This document shows positions 19,585 through 28,193 of a DNA stretch of 64,000 nt, piece after piece; within the stretch, counting starts at the first letter, position 1; each line of letters starts with the position of its first letter. A program made the position numbers and the translations under genes. The DNA is from Siculibacillus sp. (lineage in GTDB: Bacteria; Pseudomonadota; Alphaproteobacteria; Rhizobiales; Ancalomicrobiaceae). Where the stretch lies: NCBI GenBank assembly GCA_030247555.1, contig JAOTSD010000003.1:47738-111737 (forward strand). Reading direction: 5' to 3'. Below the pieces are notes generated by a model. The model ran no database searches, was not told the origin of the DNA, and worked only from the letters and a program-made list of their open reading frames with translations.

Positions 19585-19974
19585 ATGTCTCTCACCCGGC
19601 GTTCGCTTCTGGCCAGTCTGGCGGCCGTTGCCACGGCCGCGGTCGTTCCCGGCGCATTCGCCTCGGCCATTCCGGGGCCGACGGTGCGCGAACGCCGCTT
19701 GCGGGACGAACATGCCTGGGTCGTCGACGCATTGACGAAGGCCTTGGAAAGCGATGACTTCTCCGCCTTCGCGCCGGGACGGGAGAGGACCCGTCCGGCG
19801 CGGTGGCGCTTGGCGCGCGTGATGATGGAGCTGCGCGATCTCGTCGATCCGACGCCGTTGGAGCGGACGCTGTCGGCGGAAGTCTCGGACCTGTGGTGGG
19901 AACTGACGCGCCACCCCGGTCTCGTCGAATACCGTCCGCCGATCCAGTCGGACAACGCGTACGAGAACTTCTGA
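19585..19974 (+). CDS. Small exported hypothetical protein with a twin-arginine-like signal
   Basis: A 129-residue protein. The N-terminus '[20 protein letters not shown]' has a twin arginine followed by a hydrophobic stretch and a likely cleavage site at 'AFASA', so Tat or Sec export is plausible. The mature region is rich in Arg, Trp and Glu, without a recognised domain. GGAGG precedes the ATG by eight bases. It lies between mfd and an exported hydrolase gene, which begins about 135 bases further on. Function unknown. Confidence 0.7.
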   Translation: MSLTRRSLLASLAAVATAAVVPGAFASAIPGPTVRERRLRDEHAWVVDALTKALESDDFSAFAPGRERTRPARWRLARVMMELRDLVDPTPLERTLSAEVSDLWWELTRHPGLVEYRPPIQSDNAYENF

Positions 19975-20110
19975 GCGCGATTGGGATCCCCCTCCGTCAC
20001 CGAAACGTGACCCGACGCCGCCTCCTCGTGTACTGCGCGCCTTCCCGATCTCCGGCTCAATGGTTGCGAACCGTTCGCGAGTGACGGTGCGACAGCAGGA
20101 GGAGCCTCCG

Positions 20111-21007
20111 ATGAACGAGATCCCGCGCATGCGCGCCAGCGACTTTCCCAAGGAATTGCTGGAGATCTTCGACGGCTATGTCCATGGCCGGCTGACCAAG
20201 CGCGACTTCCTCGATCGTGCCGCCAAGTTCACCGTCGCCGGGCTCACCGGCTCGGCGCTGGTCGAGGCGCTGTCGCCGAACTACGCGCTGGCTCAGCAGG
20301 TGAAGGCCGACGATCCGCGCATCGTCGCCACCAAGGCCTCGTACTCGTCGCCGAACGGGCAGGGCACCGTCTCGGGCCTCATGGTCAAGCCGGCGGGCGC
20401 GACGGGCAAGCTCCCCGGCGTCCTCGTCGTCCACGAGAATCGCGGTTTGAACCCCTACATCGCCGACGTGGCGCGGCGGGTGGCGGTGGCGGGTTACGTC
20501 GCCTTCGCGCCGGACGGGTTGTCGCCGCAGGGCGGCTATCCCGGCACCGACGAGCAGGGCCGCGAGATGCAGACGAAGATCGAGCCGGCCAAGCTGATGG
20601 AGGACTTCTTCGCCGCCTACACCTTCCTCAAGGGTCACGAGGCGGTCTCGGCCAAGGTCGGCTGCGTCGGCTTCTGTTACGGCGGCGGCGTCTGCAACGC
20701 GCTCGCCGTCGCCTTCCCCGATCTCTCGGCCTCGGTGCCGTTCTACGGCCGCCAGCCGCGGGCCGAGGACGTCGCCAAGATCAAGGCGCCGCTGCTCCTC
20801 CACTACGCCGAGCAGGACCAGGGCATCAACGCCGGCTGGCCGGCCTATGAGGCGGCGCTCAAGGCGGCGGGCAAGAGCTACGAGGCGCACATCTATCCCG
20901 GCGTCAACCACGGCTTCCACAACGACACGACGCCACGCTACGACGAAGCGGCGGCGAAGCTCGCGTGGGAGCGGACGCTGGCCTTCTTCAAGAAGCACCT
21001 CGGCTGA
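20111..21007 (+). CDS. Dienelactone hydrolase family protein, probably exported
   Basis: An alpha/beta hydrolase of 298 residues. The nucleophile elbow is '[15 protein letters not shown]' (catalytic Cys in GxCxGG, as in dienelactone hydrolases). An acidic residue in the '[15 protein letters not shown]' region and the C-terminal '[15 protein letters not shown]' (His) complete the likely triad. The N-terminus carries a 30-residue extension '[20 protein letters not shown]' ending near 'ALAQQ', resembling a Tat signal with a Lys-Arg pair. AGGAGGAG directly precedes the ATG. Real dienelactone substrates are not implied: homologues are often general carboxylester hydrolases, and there is no chlorocatechol pathway nearby. 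Confidence 0.88.
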   Translation: MNEIPRMRASDFPKELLEIFDGYVHGRLTKRDFLDRAAKFTVAGLTGSALVEALSPNYALAQQVKADDPRIVATKASYSSPNGQGTVSGLMVKPAGATGKLPGVLVVHENRGLNPYIADVARRVAVAGYVAFAPDGLSPQGGYPGTDEQGREMQTKIEPAKLMEDFFAAYTFLKGHEAVSAKVGCVGFCYGGGVCNALAVAFPDLSASVPFYGRQPRAEDVAKIKAPLLLHYAEQDQGINAGWPAYEAALKAAGKSYEAHIYPGVNHGFHNDTTPRYDEAAAKLAWERTLAFFKKHLG

Positions 21008-21219
21008 GGGAAAGGGGCGCAGCGCCGGCCTCGGGGTTCCCACGCCGGGGCCGGCCGCGCTCGTTCCAGCGTCCCCGCGTCCGACGCCGGTCTCCTCTGC
21101 GCTCCACGTATCTTCACGTAGAGCCGGCGAAGCCGCACAGTGCGCGGCCCCGGTTCGACGGGGGCATGGCGCGGGAGGGAAAGCCCGTCGGCCGAAACGG
21201 GCAGGAAAGAAGAGCCAGG

Positions 21220-22425
21220 ATGACCGTCGCCACCGAAATCACACCGATGACGCGCGCCTCGCAGGAGGGAACCGCTTGGACGATCCTCGTCATGTTGTCG
21301 GTGGCGCACATGCTCAACGACACCATGCAGTCGGTGATCGCCGCCTCCTACCCGATCCTCAAGGAGAGTTTCGCGCTCGACTACGGCCAGATCGGCCTCG
21401 TCACCATGTGCTTCCAGGTGACGGCCTCCGTGTTGCAGCCGCTCATCGGTATCTTCACCGATCGCCATCCGATGCCCTTCAGCCTCGCCTTCGGCATGGG
21501 CTCGACGCTGATCGGGCTGCTCTTGATGTCGGTGGCGCCGAGCTTCGCGGTGCTGCTGGTCGCCGTCGGTATGATCGGTACCGGTTCGGCGGTGTTCCAT
21601 CCGGAATCGTCGCGCATGGCGCGCCTCGCTTCGGGCGGGCGCCACGGGCTCGCCCAGTCGATGTTCCAGGTCGGCGGCAACACCGGCTCGGCGCTCGGGC
21701 CGCTGCTCGCCACCTTCGTGGTGCTGCCCTTCGGACGGCCGTCGGTGGCGTGGTTCGCCGGGCTGGCGCTCGTCGGCATCGGGCTCTTGACGCGCGTCGG
21801 CGTGTGGGGGCGCGAACGGCGCCGGGTGCGCCCGGTCGGCGCGGCACGCCCGACCAGCGGGTTGCCGAAGAGCGTCGTGGTGCGCTCGATCGTGGTGTTG
21901 ATGCTGTTGGTCTTCTCGAAGAACGTCTATCTCGCCTCGATCTCCAGCTTCTACACCTTCTATCTCATCGACACGTTCCAGGTGAGCGTGCGCGAGTCGC
22001 AGCTCTACCTCTTCCTCTTCCTCTTCGCCGCGGCGCTCGGGACTCTGGTCGGCGGGCCGGTCGGCGACCGCATCGGACGCAAGGCGGTGATCTGGGTGTC
22101 GATTCTCGGGGTTCTGCCGTTCAGCCTCGCGTTGCCGTACGTCGGATTGACCGCGACGGCGGTGCTGTCGGTGGTCATCGGCCTGGTCATGTCGTCGGCC
22201 TTCTCGGCCATCCTGGTCTTCGCGCAGGAACTGGTGCCGGGCCGGGTGGGGATGATCGCCGGCCTGTTCTTCGGCATGGCCTTCGGATTCGGTGGCCTCG
22301 GCGCCGCGGCGCTGGGCGAGATCGCCGACGCCACCTCGATCACCACGGTCTATCACATCGCCGCCTGGCTCCCGGCGATCGGGGTCCTGACCGTGTTCCT
22401 GCCGAATCTGAAGACGACGCGGTGA
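21220..22425 (+). CDS. MFS transporter, fosmidomycin-resistance (Fsr) type
   Basis: A 401-residue major facilitator with about 12 hydrophobic helices in two six-helix halves joined by a basic loop ('GRERRRVRPVGAARP'). The start 'SVAHMLNDTMQSVIAASYPILKES' and 'GTGSAVFHPESSRMA' are characteristic of the Fsr (fosmidomycin resistance) family of drug/proton antiporters. The conserved 'GGPVGDRIGRKAV' loop lies in the second half. The ATG follows AGCCAGG. No regulator gene is adjacent. The natural substrate is unknown, and resistance is only suggested by family membership. Confidence 0.88.
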   Translation: MTVATEITPMTRASQEGTAWTILVMLSVAHMLNDTMQSVIAASYPILKESFALDYGQIGLVTMCFQVTASVLQPLIGIFTDRHPMPFSLAFGMGSTLIGLLLMSVAPSFAVLLVAVGMIGTGSAVFHPESSRMARLASGGRHGLAQSMFQVGGNTGSALGPLLATFVVLPFGRPSVAWFAGLALVGIGLLTRVGVWGRERRRVRPVGAARPTSGLPKSVVVRSIVVLMLLVFSKNVYLASISSFYTFYLIDTFQVSVRESQLYLFLFLFAAALGTLVGGPVGDRIGRKAVIWVSILGVLPFSLALPYVGLTATAVLSVVIGLVMSSAFSAILVFAQELVPGRVGMIAGLFFGMAFGFGGLGAAALGEIADATSITTVYHIAAWLPAIGVLTVFLPNLKTTR

Positions 22426-22436
22426 GGCGGGGCGGC

Positions 22437-22781
22437 TCAGGCCGCCTCGATGTCGCCGCGGTCGGCGGAGACGGCGCGGACGGCGAGGGTCAGCCGCTCC
22501 GCCTTCTGCAGCGCTTCGAAGACGGTGGAGAGGTTTCGGATGCTCGGGTTGCCCTCCGGTCCCAGCATCCGCATCAGGCTCTTGGCCGAGATGCCGGTGG
22601 TCTCCGACAGACGCACGAAGCCGATCGTCGCGTTGATGAAGTCGCGCAGGACGGCCTTGCCGGTGTCGACGTCGCCGGAGAGGAACAGGTCCGCCGCCTC
22701 GGTGAGCAGCGCCACCCGGAATTCGGGATCGCGGGCGGCCCTGTCGGCGACGACTTCCTTGAAGGCACGGGTCAGGGCCAT
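22437..22781 (-). CDS. HTH antitoxin of a type II toxin-antitoxin pair
   Basis: A 114-residue XRE-like DNA-binding protein. The helix-turn-helix lies in 'LSETTGISAKSLMRMLGP' near residue 60, followed by 'NPSIRNLSTVFEALQKAERL'. The N-terminus 'MALTRAFKEVVADRAARDPEF' and the 'GDVDTGKAVLRDFINATIGF' segment are typical of antidote proteins paired with RelE/ParE toxins. It lies 24 bases downstream of the toxin gene on the same strand, so the order is toxin first, as in HigBA-like systems. It should bind the toxin and repress the shared promoter. It ends only 12 bases from the stop of the convergent MFS gene. Confidence 0.88.
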   Translation of the reverse strand: MALTRAFKEVVADRAARDPEFRVALLTEAADLFLSGDVDTGKAVLRDFINATIGFVRLSETTGISAKSLMRMLGPEGNPSIRNLSTVFEALQKAERLTLAVRAVSADRGDIEAA

Positions 22782-22805
22782 GAACGGCTTCCGTCGGCTC
22801 GGGTC

Positions 22806-23138
22806 TCAACGCTTCGACGCGAGGTGGTACCGCCATCTCGCTTTCGCGGTGTCGATATCCCGCTGTTGTCGCTTCTTCGTGCCCCCGGCGAGAAGGATGA
22901 CGAGCCGTTGTCCTTCCCTGCCGAAATACACGCGACAGCCGGGGCCGAAGTCGATCTTCAGTTCCGACAGACCGCCGCCGATGCTCTCGACGTTGGAGGT
23001 GTTGCCGGTCCCGAGCCGCTTCGGCGCGACAGTGACCTTCGCCGCCGCCCGGGGATCGAGATCTTCGAACCATTCCTCGAAAGGGGCGGATCCGTCATCG
23101 TCGATCCAGCACCGGATGTCGAACTCGGATGGTATCAT
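22806..23138 (-). CDS. RelE/ParE-superfamily toxin (addiction module killer protein)
   Basis: A 110-residue protein of the HigB-like 'addiction module killer' group, probable mRNA interferases. The signature runs 'PFEEWFEDLDPRAAAKVTV', then 'GNTSNVESIGGGLSELKIDF', 'GPGCRVYFGREGQRLVILLA' and 'GGTKKRQQRDIDTAKA'. The ATG at 23138 (minus strand) is chosen because homologues start just before this point. The frame stays open to 23234, but the extension is unlike the family. An 18-bp imperfect palindrome overlaps the start codon. The pair is divergent from gatB. Confidence 0.9.
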   Translation of the reverse strand: MIPSEFDIRCWIDDDGSAPFEEWFEDLDPRAAAKVTVAPKRLGTGNTSNVESIGGGLSELKIDFGPGCRVYFGREGQRLVILLAGGTKKRQQRDIDTAKARWRYHLASKR

Positions 23139-23148
23139 ATAGGTTACC
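23131..23148. promoter_or_regulatory. Imperfect palindrome over the toxin start, possible TA operator
   Basis: GGTATCATATAGGTTACC is a palindrome in 7 of 9 base pairs, in an AT-rich patch of an otherwise GC-rich region, and it covers the toxin start codon. Type II antitoxins with an HTH usually repress their own operon through such sites. The assignment is inferred from position and symmetry. Confidence 0.5.
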
Positions 23149-23307
23149 AAAGAAATGTGAAGGGGTGCGCGCCATATCGATTGCAAGAGTAGAATCGAAC
23201 AACGCAGGATCGCATCCCGGGCACCGCACCGCAACGTGGTCCTTGAACCCGTCGGCTTTCCGCACTACCCAAGGATCTCGGTTCCGTTCGTCCGTTCGAG
23301 GGAAGTC

Positions 23308-24789
23308 ATGACCATCGCAGCCCGCACCGCCAAGCCGTCGCAGTTCCTCAAGGGGGCGACCGGCGACTGGGAAGTCGTCATCGGACTGGAGGTGCATGCC
23401 CAGGTCGCCTCGAACGCCAAGCTGTTCTCCGGCGCCTCGACCGCCTTCGGCGGCGCGCCCAACGACCACGTTTCCCTCGTCGACGCCGCCATGCCCGGCA
23501 TGCTGCCGGTGATCAACGAGGAATGCGTGGCGCAGGCGGTGCGCACCGGTCTCGGCCTCGAGGCGCAGATCAACCTGCGCTCGGTCTTCGATCGCAAGAA
23601 CTACTTCTACCCGGATCTGCCGCAGGGCTATCAGATCTCGCAGTACAAGAGCCCGATCGTCGGCGAGGGCATCGTGCATCTCGACATGGAGGGTGGCGAG
23701 ACCGTCGAGGTCGGGGTCGAGCGCCTGCACCTCGAGCAGGACGCCGGCAAGTCGATCCACGACCTCTCGCCGACCTCGACCTACGTCGACCTCAACCGCT
23801 CCGGCGTCGCCCTGATGGAGATCGTGTCGAAGCCCGACATGCGCTCGGCCGACGAGGCCAAGGCGTATCTCTCCAAGCTCCGCACCATCCTGCGCTATCT
23901 CGGCACCTGCGACGGCGACATGGACAAGGGCAACATGCGCGCCGACGTCAACGTCTCGGTGCGCAAGCCCGGTGGCGCGCTCGGCACCCGCTGCGAGATC
24001 AAGAACGTCAACTCGATCCGCTTCGTCGGTCAGGCCATCGACTACGAGGCCCGCCGCCAGATCGGCATCATCGAGGACGGCGGCACCATCAAGCAGGAGA
24101 CCCGCCTGTTCGACCCCGGCAAGGGCGAGACCCGCTCGATGCGGTCGAAGGAGGAGGCGCACGACTACCGCTACTTCCCCGATCCGGACCTGCTGCCGCT
24201 CGAGTTCGGCCAGGACTGGGTCGACGCGCTGAAGGCCGAGCTGCCGGAACTGCCCGACGCCAAGAAGGCCCGCTTCGTCTCGCAGTACGGCGTCACCCCC
24301 TACGACGCCATGGTGCTGACGCTGGAACGCGCCTCGGCCGACTTCTTCGAGGAGGTCGCCAGGGGCCGTGATGCCAAGATCGCCGCCAACTGGGTGATCA
24401 ACGAGCTCTTCGGCCGCCTGAACAAGGAAGGGAAGGGCATCGAGGCGAGCCCGGTCTCGGCCGCCCAGCTCGGCGGCATCATCGACCTCATCCTCGACGG
24501 CACCATCTCCGGCAAGATCGCCAAGGACCTGTTCGAGATCGTCTGGACCGAGGGCGGCGACCCGAAAGAGCTGGTCGAGAGCCGCGGCCTGAAGCAGGTC
24601 ACCGACACCGGCGCCATCGAGGCGGCGGTCGACGCGGTGATCGCGGCGAACCCCGACAAGGTCGAGCAGGCCAAGGCCAAGCCGACGCTCGCCGGCTGGT
24701 TCGTCGGCCAGGTGATGAAACAGACCGGCGGCAAGGCCAACCCCCAGGCGGTCAACGAGATCCTGAAGGCGAAATTGGGGTTGGAGTGA
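23308..24789 (+). CDS. gatB: Aspartyl/glutamyl-tRNA(Asn/Gln) amidotransferase subunit B
   Basis: GatB is the subunit of GatCAB that activates and amidates mischarged Glu-tRNA(Gln) or Asp-tRNA(Asn). The 493-residue protein begins after GAGGGAAG. It has the family's '[20 protein letters not shown]', '[19 protein letters not shown]', '[14 protein letters not shown]' and '[15 protein letters not shown]' motifs in the catalytic cradle, a helical middle region, and the C-terminal YqeY-like tRNA-binding tail ('[20 protein letters not shown]'). gatC and gatA are not in the window. gatB is often unlinked from gatCA in this group. It is flanked by accessory genes: a toxin-antitoxin pair upstream and an unusual low-GC gene downstream. 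Confidence 0.97.
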   Translation: MTIAARTAKPSQFLKGATGDWEVVIGLEVHAQVASNAKLFSGASTAFGGAPNDHVSLVDAAMPGMLPVINEECVAQAVRTGLGLEAQINLRSVFDRKNYFYPDLPQGYQISQYKSPIVGEGIVHLDMEGGETVEVGVERLHLEQDAGKSIHDLSPTSTYVDLNRSGVALMEIVSKPDMRSADEAKAYLSKLRTILRYLGTCDGDMDKGNMRADVNVSVRKPGGALGTRCEIKNVNSIRFVGQAIDYEARRQIGIIEDGGTIKQETRLFDPGKGETRSMRSKEEAHDYRYFPDPDLLPLEFGQDWVDALKAELPELPDAKKARFVSQYGVTPYDAMVLTLERASADFFEEVARGRDAKIAANWVINELFGRLNKEGKGIEASPVSAAQLGGIIDLILDGTISGKIAKDLFEIVWTEGGDPKELVESRGLKQVTDTGAIEAAVDAVIAANPDKVEQAKAKPTLAGWFVGQVMKQTGGKANPQAVNEILKAKLGLE

Positions 24790-24866
24790 AATGGGGCCCG
24801 CTCCCATCGTGGGGCGGATCAGGTAGCTTCGAGACCGCGGCGATCGACGGACATGAGGGCTCGGAA

Positions 24867-26333
24867 ATGTCGAGTGCCGAGGGCGGAGTTCCATCTGCTG
24901 GTGGAGATCTGCAAGGACGGTATCTTCGAGTCCTGAGCGCACGCTTTCCGGCAGACGGCGGCTCGTCGGCTCGGGATCGTGAGACCTACTACCTCGAACT
25001 GCGGAGCGTCGTCGAAACGACGACGTCGGAATTGGCTGCCGAGAGGCAGGCGCAGATGAGAGCGGCGCTCGAATCGGCGATCACGGTCTTCGAATCGAGC
25101 TTCGATCTCGGACCCGACGCGCCCGCGGTAGCCGGCACGCGTCGGTGGATCAAGCGAGTCGTCACTTGGACCATGGACCGTTATGCGGAATTGGGCGCGC
25201 GTTTCGCCACCCTTGCTTCGGCAATTTCCTCCGTCGCGGATTTTCTCAAGCCGATCGGGGATTTCTCGACGGCTCTCCTCGTCGTCTCCGCCCCGTTGTC
25301 GTTGGCGTTGATCTTCGCCGCGAAGCGACCGGGGCGCCTGCAACCCTATCTCAGGACCGGGGCGATCTTCTTTGCCATCGAAGCGATGTGTTCGGCCACG
25401 TGGTTGGGCCTGGAGCAGGTGATCCCCAAGGCACAGGCGAAGGGCGCGATCGCGGCGGCCATCCCGGCGCTCGATGACTTCCAGAAGTCGTTGTTGGACA
25501 AGTTGGCCGGGCTTGAGGCCCTGCAGCGAGAGACCGTGACGAGTCTCGGGCGCATCGAGACCTCGATCGGTGAGGTGAAGAAGGAAACCAGCTCCGATCC
25601 GAGGAAGGAACTGGCCAATCTGGGTGTATCGTGGAACTCCCAAAATCTCTCATCAGCCTTGGCGAATCGCGATGTCAAGATCGTAGAACTGTTTCTACGG
25701 GGGGGGATGAAAGTAGAATCCCATGAGCTTGTGTCGCTTTCGACAACTCCCTTCAGCGGTGAGGTCGCCAATCTCCTACTTCGCTATTCCGATAATCTGC
25801 AGAAACTGCATTGTCGCGATTGGTCTCGCGAGGAGCCCTTCCGCGCGCACTACGGTATATGGGTTCTCGAGGATTATATCTTGAAACATCTGCGAAGAGA
25901 CTGGAGAGCATTCTATTTTTCGGTTTGTGACCCGGCGCCGATGCGAAAGAAGTACAAAGCGCAACTCGATGAATTGAAGATGCCGGATTCAGTATTAAAA
26001 AAATTAACGTCCGAAATCAATGCGCGGGTGAGTTCTTGTGTTTCCAGTATCCGCTCTAAAAATCAAGCGTTGATCGCCGGGGAGGAAGATCTCGGCAGTG
26101 TAGCAATGAAGCTCTACGCTGCGGGGTTTTATCAAAATCCAGAGAACAAGGATCGTGGATTCAATGCGCCGTCGCAATGGTTCTTCATGGAGGTCAATGA
26201 GATGAAGGAACGCGGTCGGCGTGCCGTGTTGGAACACTGGATGCGCGCCGGCTGTCAGAACGGATACCCCGCGCCGAAGCGAGAGGATTGGAAGATCAAG
26301 CCTCTCGAGGATCTGCTCGCCATCATTCCATGA
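24867..26333 (+). CDS. Orphan membrane protein with coiled coil and ankyrin-like region, probably acquired
   Basis: A 488-residue protein I cannot assign to a named family. In order: a soluble helical N-terminus (1-130), two hydrophobic helices (about 134-152 and 165-182), a helical coiled-coil-like stretch (203-242), an ankyrin-like segment ('NLSSALANRDVKIVELFLRG', about 258-280), and a polar C-terminal part (310-488) with no recognised motif. The start at 24867 follows GAGGG; a GTG at 24786 overlapping the gatB stop would add 27 residues. Base and codon use differ from the neighbours: the second half is AT-richer and includes the rare Leu codon TTA twice near 25990, with AAA-rich stretches. 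A run of eight G at 25699-25706 lies inside the coding sequence. This suggests horizontal transfer. Proteins with a similar ankyrin-like core occur with varied effector domains, but no effector is evident here. Confidence 0.8.
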   Translation: MSSAEGGVPSAGGDLQGRYLRVLSARFPADGGSSARDRETYYLELRSVVETTTSELAAERQAQMRAALESAITVFESSFDLGPDAPAVAGTRRWIKRVVTWTMDRYAELGARFATLASAISSVADFLKPIGDFSTALLVVSAPLSLALIFAAKRPGRLQPYLRTGAIFFAIEAMCSATWLGLEQVIPKAQAKGAIAAAIPALDDFQKSLLDKLAGLEALQRETVTSLGRIETSIGEVKKETSSDPRKELANLGVSWNSQNLSSALANRDVKIVELFLRGGMKVESHELVSLSTTPFSGEVANLLLRYSDNLQKLHCRDWSREEPFRAHYGIWVLEDYILKHLRRDWRAFYFSVCDPAPMRKKYKAQLDELKMPDSVLKKLTSEINARVSSCVSSIRSKNQALIAGEEDLGSVAMKLYAAGFYQNPENKDRGFNAPSQWFFMEVNEMKERGRRAVLEHWMRAGCQNGYPAPKREDWKIKPLEDLLAIIP

Positions 26334-26447
26334 GTTCTCGAATCGGGTCACGCGGTTACTCCTTCCTCGCTGATCATGTCGAGCGATTGACCCCATTCTG
26401 CGATACGCATCTCTCTCTGGCCCGATCGCCGCCGCCGCCCCCCTCGC

Positions 26448-26464
26448 GGTAACCCTTCCTTACC
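26448..26464 (+). promoter_or_regulatory. CtrA-like double motif upstream of motA
   Basis: GGTAACC (26448-26454) and TTACC (26460-26464) form a direct repeat spaced by five bases, 74 bases before motA. It resembles the TTAACC-type direct repeats bound by CtrA, a regulator of motility and cell-cycle genes in alphaproteobacteria. The match is imperfect and the assignment is inferred. Confidence 0.35.
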
Positions 26465-26537
26465 TTTGTTCGTCGACACTCCGCTTCGAGGCAGGCCCCG
26501 GTCCGTGGGGACCTGTCGTCCTGTGAGCGAGTGATCC

Positions 26538-27308
26538 ATGGACATCGCGACGTTCCTCGGCATCGGCGGCGGCTTCGGCGTTCTCGTGCTCGCCATCTTC
26601 ATGGAGGGCTCGAAGCTCTCCATGTTCATGGACCTCCTGGCCACCAACGTCGTCATCGTCGGCGCGCTGGTCACGACCATGGCCCGCTTCACCATGGGCG
26701 GGTTCATCGCCGCCTTCACCACCGGCCTCAAGTCGGTCACCTTCAATCATCACGTCTCGGCGCGCGACATGATCGAGAAGATCGCGGAGCTCGCCGACAT
26801 CGTCCGCAAGCAGGGACCGCTCGGGCTCGAGGCGGTGGAGATCGAGGACGAGTTCCTCGCCAAGGGCATGCGGATGATCGCCGACGGCTTCGATCTCAAC
26901 ATCATCCGGGAGACGCTGGAGCGCGAACGCGACCTCCACATCGAGCGGCTCGAGGACGCCAACAAGCTCTTCAACTTCATGGGCAACGCGGCGCCGGGCA
27001 TGGGCATGGTCGGCACCATCATCGGTCTCGTCTCGATGTTCGCCCACATGGACGACCCGAAGAAGATCGGTCCCGGCATGGCGGTGGCGCTGCTCACCAC
27101 GCTCTACGGCGCGGTGGTCGCCAACGTCGTGGCCCTGCCGATCGCCGACAAGCTGCAGATGAAGGCGCTCGAGGAGAACGTCAACTTCACCCTCGTCATC
27201 GACGGGGTGCTGATGATCCGCGAGAACAAGAGCCCCGCGGTGATCCGTGACATGCTCATCTCCTACCTGCCCAACAAGCATCGCGCCGCGATGGAAGAGG
27301 CCGCCTGA
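26538..27308 (+). CDS. motA: Flagellar motor stator protein MotA/PomA family
   Basis: MotA forms the ion-conducting ring of the stator that drives flagellar rotation. The 256-residue protein is short, as in the PomA-like group. It has four hydrophobic segments. The last two carry 'NAAPGMGMVGTIIGLVSMF' (Pro-Gly motif of helix 3) and 'LLTTLYGAVVANVVALPIAD' (helix 4), and the cytoplasmic loop between helices 2 and 3 is charged ('RERDLHIERLEDANK'). motB follows after 21 bases. Other flagellar genes are absent from the window. A related ExbB/TolQ role is unlikely because the partner has a MotB plug and OmpA domain. Confidence 0.9.
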   Translation: MDIATFLGIGGGFGVLVLAIFMEGSKLSMFMDLLATNVVIVGALVTTMARFTMGGFIAAFTTGLKSVTFNHHVSARDMIEKIAELADIVRKQGPLGLEAVEIEDEFLAKGMRMIADGFDLNIIRETLERERDLHIERLEDANKLFNFMGNAAPGMGMVGTIIGLVSMFAHMDDPKKIGPGMAVALLTTLYGAVVANVVALPIADKLQMKALEENVNFTLVIDGVLMIRENKSPAVIRDMLISYLPNKHRAAMEEAA

Positions 27309-27329
27309 GGGCGGTGAGGACGGCGAACC

Positions 27330-28193
27330 ATGGCGAAGAAGAAGGGCGGACACGGCGGTGGCGGCGGGCACGGTGGTGCCTGGGTCATCACCTTCGCCGA
27401 CCTGATGGCGCTGCTCATGGCCTTCTTCGTCATGCTGCTGGCCGCAGCCAGCCAGGACAAGCAGAAGCTCGCCGATGCCTCCGGCTCGCTCAAGGACGCC
27501 TTCGGCGTCCAGCCGATCCCGCGTACCGCCGGCATGATCGAACGCGACGGACTGCCGGTGCGCAAGTTCGTCAAGGCTTCCGGCCCCGTCGACAAGAAGC
27601 TCGACGCCGAAACCTCGGCCAACCGCAACGACAGCCACTCCAAGCAGGGCCCCGAGGCCAACACCCACGACTTCGAGGCGGCGCATCAGGAGAAGCCGCG
27701 CCAGTTCCTCACCGCCGCCGCTTCGCTGCGGCAGGCGTTGCAGGACATGCCGGAAATCTCCGAGGTTTCCAAGCACGTGCTGTTCGAGGAGACGGAGGAA
27801 GGGCTCAACGTCCGCATCGTCGACCAGGACGGACGGTCGATGTTCCCGGAGAGCTCGAAGCAGCCCTACGAATTCACCCGCGCCATCCTCGCCAAGCTCG
27901 CGCCGCCGCTGGCGCGTCTGCCGCATCGACTGCGCATCACCGGTCACACCGCCGGTGGCACGCGCTGGGCCGGCCGCGGGCCGTCGCCGTGGGATCTGTC
28001 GTCGGGCCGCGCCGTCGCGGTGGAGGAGATCCTGGCCGGCTACGGCGTCACCTCCGATCGCTTCGACGCTGTGGTCGGCAAGGCCGACTCAGACCCGCTC
28101 TTCCCCAACGAGCCGATGCTCGCCGCCAATCGGCGGGTCGACATCCTGCTCGTCCACGAAGCCCCGCCGATGCCGCCGGGCGGGCTCGAATGA
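27330..28193 (+). CDS. motB: Flagellar motor stator protein MotB family, with variant OmpA motif
   Basis: MotB anchors the stator to peptidoglycan and supplies its proton-binding aspartate. The 287-residue protein has a His/Gly-rich N-terminus, one transmembrane helix with the essential Asp24 ('ITFADLMALLMAFFVM'), a linker rich in charged residues, and a C-terminal OmpA-like domain. In that domain the usual GHTD motif reads 'RITGHTAGGTRW': Asp is replaced by Ala, with a small insertion before 'WDLSSGRAVAVEEIL'. The end 'ANRRVDILLVHE' is standard. It is 21 bases after motA and overlaps the next gene by four bases (ATGA). Confidence 0.9.
   Translation: MAKKKGGHGGGGGHGGAWVITFADLMALLMAFFVMLLAAASQDKQKLADASGSLKDAFGVQPIPRTAGMIERDGLPVRKFVKASGPVDKKLDAETSANRNDSHSKQGPEANTHDFEAAHQEKPRQFLTAAASLRQALQDMPEISEVSKHVLFEETEEGLNVRIVDQDGRSMFPESSKQPYEFTRAILAKLAPPLARLPHRLRITGHTAGGTRWAGRGPSPWDLSSGRAVAVEEILAGYGVTSDRFDAVVGKADSDPLFPNEPMLAANRRVDILLVHEAPPMPPGGLE

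Noticed and set aside
15618..20060. Very long open frame on the minus strand opposite mfd
   Set aside because: It mirrors mfd and consists of Arg/Asp/Glu/Val-rich low-complexity sequence. High GC at third codon positions leaves the opposite strand free of stops.
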